Shown piece after piece: positions 24,592-30,150 of a stretch of 30,150 nucleotides of DNA. Source of the DNA: DAOUVR01 sp034430535 (GTDB lineage Bacteria; Chloroflexota; Dehalococcoidia; E44-bin15); assembly GCA_964443325.1 (NCBI GenBank), contig CAYUCL010000024.1:1-30150 (forward strand), read 5' to 3'. The translations under genes and the position numbers were made by a program. Below the pieces are notes generated by a model. It was not told the DNA's origin. It did not search any database and was given only the letters and a program-made list of their open reading frames with translations. Position 1 is the stretch's first letter. Every line of letters starts with the position of its first letter.

Positions 24592-25047
24592 TTGTACAAT
24601 CCTTACTGGATTATAGTTCATAACAGGAGTGGAAATCCAGAGGGGTCTCTCCCTTTACAGCGTCTCTGGGGTTGTCCCCTAAGCTGCGGAGCATTCTGCC
24701 GGATGGAGTTGAAAGTGGCAGTACCCCTAAGGGCGGGCGGCCGGGACCAACATATCATTCTGAGGGAGCGCAGCGACTGAAGAGTCTGGATGAGGTTCTA
24801 CGCTTCATTCACAACGACAAAGAGTGTCTCCCTTAAGTCACAAACCTGCTTACAGGAGAGTCGACAGAGGCCTCGCCTCCGGTGGAAAGCCTCCATATAA
24901 ATGTGTCGCCAGCTTGCCAGCCAGCCACGAACTCCAGGTTACGCGGATAGGCAGGCCTAAAATAGTAGTATTGGTTGACTTAGCCACTTCTCGCATAGTA
25001 TCCTAGAACATTCTGCAATCACAATGCGTCCAAAGGAGGTTATTTAT
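24592..25047. other. Intergenic region between divergent aspS and nitronate monooxygenase gene
   Basis: About 450 bp without a credible gene. It holds the probable aspS promoter region near 24610. Around 24755-24800 is a fragment CATTCTGAGGGAGCGCAGCGA of the dispersed type seen near 3540-3600 (quoted words are not exact copies). Around 24855-24890 is a GTCGACAGAGGCCTCGCC stretch resembling 3370-3395. It ends with the promoter and SD of the next gene. Confidence 0.4.
24975..25004 (+). promoter_or_regulatory. Promoter of nitronate-monooxygenase-like gene
   Basis: TTGACT (24975-24980), 18-bp spacer, TATCCT (24999-25004). Predicted start near 25011, then a near-perfect SD AAAGGAGG at 25032-25039, 8 nt before the ATG at 25048. 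Confidence 0.45.
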
Positions 25048-26025
25048 ATGTTGAAGACGAGAATTACTGAGATGCTTGGCATCGAGTACCCCATAATTCA
25101 AGGGGGTATGATGGGTGTCTCCAGCCCCGAGCTAGCGGCTGCGGTTTCCAATGCTGGGGGGCTGGGCATCCTCACCTCAGCAAGCTGCGCTACAGGGGAA
25201 GAACTACGCCAGGACATAAGAAAGACCAAGGCCCTCACCGACAAGCCCTTTGGCGTGAATCTGAGCCTCTTTCCCGCTTCACGGCCATTGCCGAATGATG
25301 AATATGTCGAAGTGATAGTTCAAGAAGGAGTCGCGGCGGTGGAGAGCTCTGGTGTTAGGGCTCCTGATGAATTCATACCCCTTCTCAAAGATGGGAACGT
25401 GAAGGTGATTCACAAATGTGTTGCTGTTAGACACGCGCTGTCAGCACAGCGGGTCGGGGCAGATGCCATTACCGTGGTCGGAGTGGAGAACGGAGGCCAC
25501 ACCGGGATGGTGGATGTTACCTCCATGGTACTCATTCCGGCAGCAAAAGATGCCTTGTCCGTACCAGTCATCGGAGGAGGAGGCGTCGCCGATGCCCGTG
25601 GATTTCTCGCTGTTTTAGCCTTGGGTGCAGATGGGGTTATAATCGGCACAAGGTTCATGGCTACGCATGAGGCTCCGCTACATAAGAACTACAAGGAATG
25701 GCTGCTGAGGTCGAACGAGACCGACACCGTGCTTGTTATGCGGTCCCTTCGCAACACCAGTCGAGCGTTAAAGAACACCGCATCCGAGAAGGTGCTGGAG
25801 CTGGAATCAAGGGGCGCTACCATCGAGGAGCTCTTGACTGTGATAGGCGGTGACCAAACGCAAAAAGTGCTCAAGGAAGGCGATCTAGAGGCCGGCCTGG
25901 GACTCGGCGGACAGTGTATAGGGTTAGTGCACGAAATAGTAAGTGTGAAGGAAGTCATAGACGAAATCGTCGAGGGAGCCATAGAGATACTCCCGCGCCT
26001 GGAAAAAATCATAACACCAGCGTAA
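25048..26025 (+). CDS. Nitronate monooxygenase-like FMN enzyme
   Basis: A 325-residue TIM-barrel flavoprotein of the nitronate monooxygenase / FabK family. Visible motifs are the N-terminal IIQGGMMGVSSPELAAAVSNAGGLGIL, PFGVNLSLF, GVENGGHTGM with the family histidine, and the phosphate-binding GGGVADARGFLAVLALGADGVIIGTRF. Start is fixed at ATG 25048 by the AAAGGAGG site; a longer frame from 25024 would begin before that site. In anaerobes such proteins may be enoyl-ACP reductases or other FMN reductases, so the exact substrate is open. It is a single-gene unit with no neighbours on the same strand. Confidence 0.87.
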   Translation: MLKTRITEMLGIEYPIIQGGMMGVSSPELAAAVSNAGGLGILTSASCATGEELRQDIRKTKALTDKPFGVNLSLFPASRPLPNDEYVEVIVQEGVAAVESSGVRAPDEFIPLLKDGNVKVIHKCVAVRHALSAQRVGADAITVVGVENGGHTGMVDVTSMVLIPAAKDALSVPVIGGGGVADARGFLAVLALGADGVIIGTRFMATHEAPLHKNYKEWLLRSNETDTVLVMRSLRNTSRALKNTASEKVLELESRGATIEELLTVIGGDQTQKVLKEGDLEAGLGLGGQCIGLVHEIVSVKEVIDEIVEGAIEILPRLEKIITPA

Positions 26026-26131
26026 TATTACGCCGACTCGGCATCATATTCACGCCAAATAGCCCCTGATCGCCTTATGTAAAGGGAGATACAGGCCTAC
26101 TGTGGAGTATACCCGTTCTGATTCCGTTCGC

Positions 26132-26209
26132 CTTGAGCCTGTCGAAGGGCCTGTCCTGAGCTTGTCGAAGGGCCTGTCCTGAGCTTGTCGAAGGGCTCAC
26201 CACGAACAG
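26132..26209. repeat. 23-bp tandem repeat within a palindromic element
   Basis: Two exact 23-bp units occupy 26150-26172 and 26173-26195 (each contains CTGTCCTGAGCTTGTCGAAG). They are preceded by a related CTTGAGCCTGTCGAAGGG (26132) and followed by GGGCTCACCACGAAC, the reverse complement of the GTTCGTGGTGAGCCC core at 3304-3343. Outer GTTCG and CGAAC words can pair. The rest of 26026-26349 holds nothing recognisable. Confidence 0.75.
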
Positions 26210-26349
26210 TGTTGTACTGACACTGCTTCCCATCACATCCCCGAGATTGTTTCACCGCCCCCGATATATTCCCCGCTGAAGCCTCCTAATAATTAGACAC
26301 GATGGCCATTGCGGTATAGCGCGGCCACAGGTATATGTTGCGCCTCAGC

Positions 26350-26898
26350 TTAGCCCACTTCCTCCAACACCACTTCTATGATGCGGGGTATCCTGGCTGA
26401 CACCTCGTCTGAAAGCTCCAAGCCCCACTCCATTGCCGCCGGCTCAACTCCGATGAGTACCACCTCCGTACCTTCCTTCCAGTAGCTCCTCAATTCCAGA
26501 CTATCTATAAGCTCCCATTCATGCAGCGATATCGGATTCCTATCAGTCTGGTCTATATCATCGGGAGAAAGCCTGTAGATGGTGCCCGCCTCGCCCCCTC
26601 CCTTCACCGCATCGATGATAATAAGCTTGTAAATATCCCCCACAAATGCCAGTGCATCAGGAGAGGTCCCGCCGTCTATCACCACTATGTTCGATGGCAG
26701 AGACCGTCGCTGCAGCTCCTGCACCACATGAACCCCAACTCCCTCATCCTTGAGCAGCAGGTTCCCCACCCCCACTATCGCTATCTTCTTCTCCTTGGAC
26801 CTCCCCAATGCGGTGTATCTCCCGTTTCTATAACTAGGCTCCAGAATTATATCCCCACCTATTGCTTCCTGTCCAGAAATGATAGAATAAGATTGCAT
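26350..26898 (-). CDS. Hydrogenase maturation protease (HycI/HybD family, M52)
   Basis: A nickel-recognising endopeptidase that trims the C-terminus of the large subunit of [NiFe] hydrogenases after metal insertion. Core motifs match: AIVGVGNLLLKDEGVGVHVV with E52, IIIDAVKGG with D96, and SLHEWELID with H126, the three nickel-contact residues of HybD with similar spacing. The first about 35 residues are not family-like; a TTG at 26808 with GGGAG upstream would give a usual-length protein of about 152 residues. No hydrogenase structural gene lies in the window, so the target is encoded elsewhere. Confidence 0.88.
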   Translation of the reverse strand: MQSYSIISGQEAIGGDIILEPSYRNGRYTALGRSKEKKIAIVGVGNLLLKDEGVGVHVVQELQRRSLPSNIVVIDGGTSPDALAFVGDIYKLIIIDAVKGGGEAGTIYRLSPDDIDQTDRNPISLHEWELIDSLELRSYWKEGTEVVLIGVEPAAMEWGLELSDEVSARIPRIIEVVLEEVG

Positions 26899-26903
26899 AT
26901 TAC

Positions 26904-27121
26904 GTGTTAACGCCTTTGTCTCATTCTGGCATTTCCGGTCTCCTTATTGTTATACATATATGCCTCAATATAAAGCCACTACTCCAGTATTTCAAAAGGC
27001 TGAGGTGGTGGTGGGTTCTGGTTGGATCAGGGTTTATGGCAGTTATTTGGTTGGGCACCATAATGCCTACAGTACTTTTTTGGCGTGCATTAGGCGGGCA
27101 TAGGGATGTCCCACTCAACTA
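26904..27121 (+). pseudogene. Possible remnant of a small membrane protein (DUF4405-like)
   Basis: In the gap between two minus-strand genes, the plus strand is open with a strongly hydrophobic product. HSGISGLLIVIHICLNI, then a KRLRWWW hinge, then VLVGSGFMAVIWLGTIMP form two predicted helices. The H-x10-H spacing in the first helix resembles cytochrome b-like DUF4405 proteins. The only early start is GTG at 26904 with no SD, and the open frame runs on into the antisense of the next gene (to 27182). A decayed fragment seems more likely than a working gene; chance is not excluded. Confidence 0.28.
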
Positions 27122-28012
27122 CTATGGCTGTTCTAAGCAATTATCCCTAGTTGCTTTGGGCCACATGCAGCGAAACATATAGTATTGCTCAGGATAACGC
27201 TTGATATATGGCTCGAGTGAGTTCATGATTTCCTGCGTCAGCGCCCGGATGTCCTTGCTAACCGAGCCGCTTGGCTCAAAACGGATATATTCATCGAAGA
27301 AGGTGAGAAAGGTGTTATCGGGGAGACGCACTGAGGCCATGGGCACAATCTTGGCACCGGTCTTTAGTGACAGGGTCGCCGCGCCGCGGGGCATTTTCAT
27401 GACGGCATCACAGAACTTCACCTGTACACCCTTGCCCGCGTTCGGAATGTCAATCAATAGCACCAGGTACTCGTTGCGGCGTAGCGCTTCTACCATCCCA
27501 CCTACCCCCTCCTCCATGGCGACAACGTTCATCCACATATACCTACGTCGACTCTGCACAAACTCATCGAGCTTCCTCGAGGGCAAGCTCTCCACAACAA
27601 CGTTGAGGGGTTGACCACCCAAGACAACGGCGCCGCCAGCTATTTCCCAATATCCCTGGTGCAAGCCAACGAGAATCCCTCCATTCCCTGCCTCCAAGGC
27701 TTTTTCCAGATTCTCCCAACCCTGGAAGGCCACCCTTTTCTTCACCTCTTCTGGCTTAACTGCCGGAAGGCAAACGTAATCCAAAAGATACTTACAGTAG
27801 TTGCGCAGCGCACCCTTCGCTAGTCTATCGATCTCTTTCTTGCTGGCACTACTGCCCACGATATGCCTCAGGTTTTCCCTGAGGCATTTCCTTCCCCGGG
27901 GCCACACCAGAAAAACAATATGGCTGATAATATAGGCCAGAGCGTATCCAAACCTTATAGGAAGTACTCGGAATACAAGACCAATAATACTACCCAACAA
28001 GTAGAGGATCAC
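27122..28012 (-). CDS. Lysophospholipid acyltransferase, LpxL/HtrB family
   Basis: A 296-residue membrane-associated acyltransferase. The N-terminal helix (about 1-38) precedes the catalytic domain with the H-x4-E motif in GLHQGYWEIAG, followed by LLIDIPNAGKGVQVKFCDAVMKMPRGAATLSLKTGAKIVP, a typical block for the family. LpxL enzymes acylate lipid A; related enzymes in outer-membrane-free bacteria acylate phosphatidylinositol mannosides or other glycolipids. If the host is a Chloroflexota, the second role is more likely. Start is GTG at 28012; no strong SD is seen. A TGC-TATATT (-10-like) at 28067-28072 on the minus strand could be its promoter. Confidence 0.85.
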   Translation of the reverse strand: MILYLLGSIIGLVFRVLPIRFGYALAYIISHIVFLVWPRGRKCLRENLRHIVGSSASKKEIDRLAKGALRNYCKYLLDYVCLPAVKPEEVKKRVAFQGWENLEKALEAGNGGILVGLHQGYWEIAGGAVVLGGQPLNVVVESLPSRKLDEFVQSRRRYMWMNVVAMEEGVGGMVEALRRNEYLVLLIDIPNAGKGVQVKFCDAVMKMPRGAATLSLKTGAKIVPMASVRLPDNTFLTFFDEYIRFEPSGSVSKDIRALTQEIMNSLEPYIKRYPEQYYMFRCMWPKATRDNCLEQP

Positions 28013-28229
28013 TTTCCACTCACATCGACAAACACTTCAACCATCCTGCAGGCTTTATAGTCGGTAAATATAGCAGAATCTCTCACTTCAACTCTCTATG
28101 AGATAAGGCCTATTCCTTACCACCCTAATTGATGATACTTTTACATTACCCGACCGTCAACCCTGCTTGCTGCCCACCAGTCCCATCGGTTAATCCAAAG
28201 AATAGGGACATGGATTTCTGTCAACCCTC

Positions 28230-28258
28230 TTGACAAAATAAATATCATCTTATATACT
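28230..28258 (+). promoter_or_regulatory. Strong promoter of perR-glycyl radical domain-CODH unit
   Basis: TTGACA (28230-28235), exactly 17 bp, TATACT (28253-28258). Predicted start near 28265, inside the dyad described next. The rest of 28013-28229 is A/T-rich upstream sequence without a gene. Confidence 0.72.
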
Positions 28259-28280
28259 TAGTAATAGTTATCATTAATAA
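28258..28280. promoter_or_regulatory. Putative PerR operator
   Basis: A 23-bp imperfect dyad (TTAGTAATAG...CATTAATAA) matching at 8 of 11 paired positions, centred on 28269 with a 7-1-7-like core TAATAGT-T-ATCATTA. It overlaps the end of the -10 box and the predicted start, a position suited to autorepression. Confidence 0.5.
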
Positions 28281-28312
28281 AAACTTTTTATATCAAGGTT
28301 CGTTTTAACGCC

Positions 28313-28726
28313 GTGAGCCGGAAAACCAAACAGAAAGAGGCTATCCTTAGGGTTCTAAGGGGTACAACATCTCATCCCTCTGCGGACTGGATATATGAGC
28401 AGGTGAGAAAGGAAATACCCAATATAAGTCTGGGAACGGTCTATCGTAACCTCAGGTTGCTGAAAGAGGAAGGGGAGATACTTGAGTTGAATCTGGCCGG
28501 TAGCTTCAGCAGGTTCGATGCCAACACCCAGAACCACTATCACTTCAGGTGTGAGATGTGCGGTCGGGTGTTCGATCTGGATGAGCCGGTTGATAAAGAG
28601 ATTGATGAAAGGGTTGCGAGAAAAACGGGCTTCAAGGTTACCCAACACCGCCTGGAATTTCGAGGCCTGTGTATCGATTGCCAGCGTGTAAATTCGCATA
28701 CAGTTGATCAGACGAGAGCAAGTTAA
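28313..28726 (+). CDS. perR: PerR-type peroxide-responsive regulator (Fur family)
   Basis: A 137-residue Fur-superfamily repressor. The winged helix contains HPSADWIYEQV and ISLGTVYRNLRLL. Five residues match the Bacillus subtilis PerR regulatory metal site in kind and exact spacing: H21, D69, H75, H77 and D88 (PerR H37, D85, H91, H93, D104). Asp at the last site favours peroxide sensing over the Glu typical of iron-sensing Fur. The structural zinc cysteines C80, C83, C120 and C123 are also exactly spaced. Start is GTG at 28313, with only AAGG as a distant SD. The N-terminus is about 16 residues shorter than in B. subtilis. The glycyl-radical domain gene follows 39 bp later on the same strand. 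Confidence 0.88.
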   Translation: MSRKTKQKEAILRVLRGTTSHPSADWIYEQVRKEIPNISLGTVYRNLRLLKEEGEILELNLAGSFSRFDANTQNHYHFRCEMCGRVFDLDEPVDKEIDERVARKTGFKVTQHRLEFRGLCIDCQRVNSHTVDQTRAS

Positions 28727-28765
28727 TAAAACTTAAGCAGCAAAACGTAGAAAGGAGATGGAAAG

Positions 28766-29008
28766 ATGATCGCCGGAGAGAAGGGACACAATCTGTGGAA
28801 GGCCTACATGAAGACATGGGCTGACCTCGGGCTGGACCATGTACAGTTCAACATGGTGGATGACGCCACATTGAGAGCAGCGCAGCGGGAGCCTGAGAAG
28901 TATCAGGAGCTGATAGTTCGGGTGGCGGGCTACAGTGCTCACTTCGTGGATATCAGCCGCAAGACCCAGGACAACATCATCCAGAGGACGGTACAAGGGC
29001 TGGGATAA
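28766..29008 (+). CDS. Stand-alone glycyl radical domain protein
   Basis: An 80-residue protein that corresponds to just the C-terminal domain of glycyl radical enzymes such as pyruvate formate-lyase. The radical-site signature RVAGYSAHFVDIS places the radical glycine at G55 (R52-V-A-G-Y56), followed by the conserved QDNIIQRT. The preceding HVQFNMVDDATLRAAQREPEKYQEL is the usual lead-in of this domain. There is no barrel, no catalytic cysteine and no upstream reading frame that could supply them. A strong SD (AAAGGAGA) stands before its own ATG, so it is a real short gene and not a broken end. E. coli YfiD/GrcA is the known example of such a spare domain, but longer. No activating enzyme is present in the window. 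Confidence 0.88.
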   Translation: MIAGEKGHNLWKAYMKTWADLGLDHVQFNMVDDATLRAAQREPEKYQELIVRVAGYSAHFVDISRKTQDNIIQRTVQGLG

Positions 29009-29105
29009 TACGTCAGTCTGCCCACCGTCAGAATTAATGGCCAAAGCAGTAGTTTGGTTGGTACATGTATAAGCCTTGCGAACCATAGAGGAGGGTGAAG
29101 GTAAG

Positions 29106-30150
29106 ATGGCAGAAGCAAAAAGCAAGAGTGCAGATGCAGCCAGCGTTAAGATGATAGAGAAAGCGGCCCGTGATGGGGTTAATACCGCTTTTGATAGAGC
29201 TGAAGCGATGAAGCCCTGTCCCATAGGAGCGGTTGGCAGTTGCTGTAAGAACTGTGGGATGGGACCGTGCCGGGTTCCTCTGCCCAAGGGGAAAGAGGAG
29301 ACACCAGAGGATAAACTGAAGCGGAGGGGCATTTGCGGAGCAACTGCAGAGACCATTGCCGCCCGTAACTTCATCCGTATGGTGGCTGGTGGAGCGGCTG
29401 CCCACTCCGACCACGGTCGGGGGGTTGCCGAGCTTTTCCTGGCGGCAGCTAAGGGAGAGGCTCCAGGCTATGAGATTAAAGACGAGCAGAAGTTGCTGCA
29501 ACTGGCTCTGGACCTTGGTGTGGAAATCGGAGAGCGGAGCAATGAAGAAATAGCTGTTGATATAGGTGAAATATGCCTGGAGGAGTTTGGCCGGCAGGAG
29601 GGTGAACTGCTATTCTTGAGGAGGGCGCCGCTGAAGCGCCAGGAGGTGTGGCGGCGTGAGGATGCTGCTCCACGAGGCATAGATAGGGAAATCGTGGAGA
29701 TAATGCACCGAACCCATATCGGGGTGGATCAAGATTACAAGAGCCTGTTGCGTCAGGGGGTGAGGGCGGCTATAGGTGATGGCTGGGGCGGCAGTATGAT
29801 TGCCACCGAACTCCAGGATATCTTGTTTGGCACTCCAACACCAATCCTGGGCAGGACGAACCTCGGTGTGCTTGAGAAGGACGAGGTGAACATCGTCATT
29901 CATGGTCATGAGCCGCTGCTTTCCGAGATGATTGTTGCTGCCGCTCAAGAACCCAAGATGGTTGAGTTGGCTAAATCAAAGGGGGCTAGCGGGATAAACC
30001 TGGCGGGCATGTGCTGCACCGCTAACGAGATATTGATGCGGCATGGGGTACCCATCGCGGGGAACTTCCTGCAGCAGGAACTGGCTATAACCACCGGCGT
30101 GGTGGAAGCTATGGTGGTAGATATTCAATGTATTATGCAGTCCATAGCCA
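29106..30150 (+). CDS. cooS: Anaerobic Ni-Fe CO dehydrogenase catalytic subunit, 5' part
   Basis: The first 348 codons of a CooS/AcsA-type CO dehydrogenase, cut by the window end. The enzyme interconverts CO and CO2 at a Ni-4Fe-4S cluster. The N-terminal cluster motif holds C38 and C46 (D-cluster, shared between the two subunits of the dimer) and C47, C50, C55 and C77 (B-cluster), the spacing of the Carboxydothermus enzyme. Downstream IVIHGHEPLLSEMIV and NLAGMCCTANEILMRHG contain the expected C-cluster His and Cys ligands, followed by VVDIQCIMQS. A GAGGAGGGTGAAGG site precedes the ATG. Wood-Ljungdahl use versus CO oxidation cannot be judged without the genes beyond the edge. Confidence 0.95.
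   Translation, partial: MAEAKSKSADAASVKMIEKAARDGVNTAFDRAEAMKPCPIGAVGSCCKNCGMGPCRVPLPKGKEETPEDKLKRRGICGATAETIAARNFIRMVAGGAAAHSDHGRGVAELFLAAAKGEAPGYEIKDEQKLLQLALDLGVEIGERSNEEIAVDIGEICLEEFGRQEGELLFLRRAPLKRQEVWRREDAAPRGIDREIVEIMHRTHIGVDQDYKSLLRQGVRAAIGDGWGGSMIATELQDILFGTPTPILGRTNLGVLEKDEVNIVIHGHEPLLSEMIVAAAQEPKMVELAKSKGASGINLAGMCCTANEILMRHGVPIAGNFLQQELAITTGVVEAMVVDIQCIMQSIA

Noticed and set aside
24577..25006. Two short plus-strand open frames between aspS and the nitronate monooxygenase gene.
   Set aside because: Low-complexity products from repeat-like DNA, no SD, no family match.

Overview
The window looks like a chromosomal stretch from an anaerobic bacterium, most likely a Chloroflexota of the Dehalococcoidia type. 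This placement is inferred from the gene set and from general recollection of such genomes; no 16S or marker search was possible. Supporting signs are a nickel CO dehydrogenase, a glycyl-radical domain, a hydrogenase maturation protease, an apparently non-discriminating AspRS, and scattered short GTTCGTGGTGAGCC-type repeats. No rRNA, tRNA, CRISPR array or intact transposase was seen.

Layout. (1) 1-3134: two tandem cobalamin-binding radical SAM paralogues, each with its own promoter. (2) 3135-3846: a 0.7-kb island of short repeats and hairpins with no gene. (3) 3847-12105: a tightly packed plus-strand run, dprA-topA-xerC/D-aroQ-pepP-efp-xseA-xseB-PHP, with many ATGA-type overlaps, starting from an almost leaderless promoter. 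(4) 12107-13981: a double-hairpin repeat, then an overlapping formyltransferase-like and HAD (EhaR-like) gene pair. (5) 14129-18120, minus strand: a Fur-family regulator (probably Zur), then lgt-znuA-znuC-znuB, with matching 7-1-7 operators in front of both units. (6) 18181-20399, minus strand: a second copy of the double-hairpin repeat, clpP and tig, the latter with a 12-residue tandem-repeat acidic tail. (7) 20405-24591, minus strand: aspS, an asparagine-synthase C-domain protein and an orphan peptide-binding lipoprotein. (8) 25048-28012: a nitronate-monooxygenase-like gene, a repeat cluster, an orphan hydrogenase maturation protease, a possible membrane-protein remnant and an LpxL-type acyltransferase. 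(9) 28230-30150, plus strand: a PerR-type regulator with a clear promoter and operator, an 80-residue stand-alone glycyl-radical domain, and the first 348 codons of a CO dehydrogenase (cut by the window end).

How the parts fit. The zinc block is a self-consistent circuit: a Zur-like sensor, an autoregulatory operator, a near-copy of that operator before lgt, and a zinc-type ZnuA lipoprotein whose maturation needs Lgt. The final block reads as an oxygen- or peroxide-linked module: PerR with all five metal ligands at exact spacing, a glycyl-radical domain resembling the spare-part protein YfiD/GrcA, and oxygen-sensitive CODH. This last association is the most novel feature of the window. Four promoters share an extended -10 of the form TGC-TANAAT with a 17-bp spacer, which suggests a common housekeeping promoter grammar with very short leaders.
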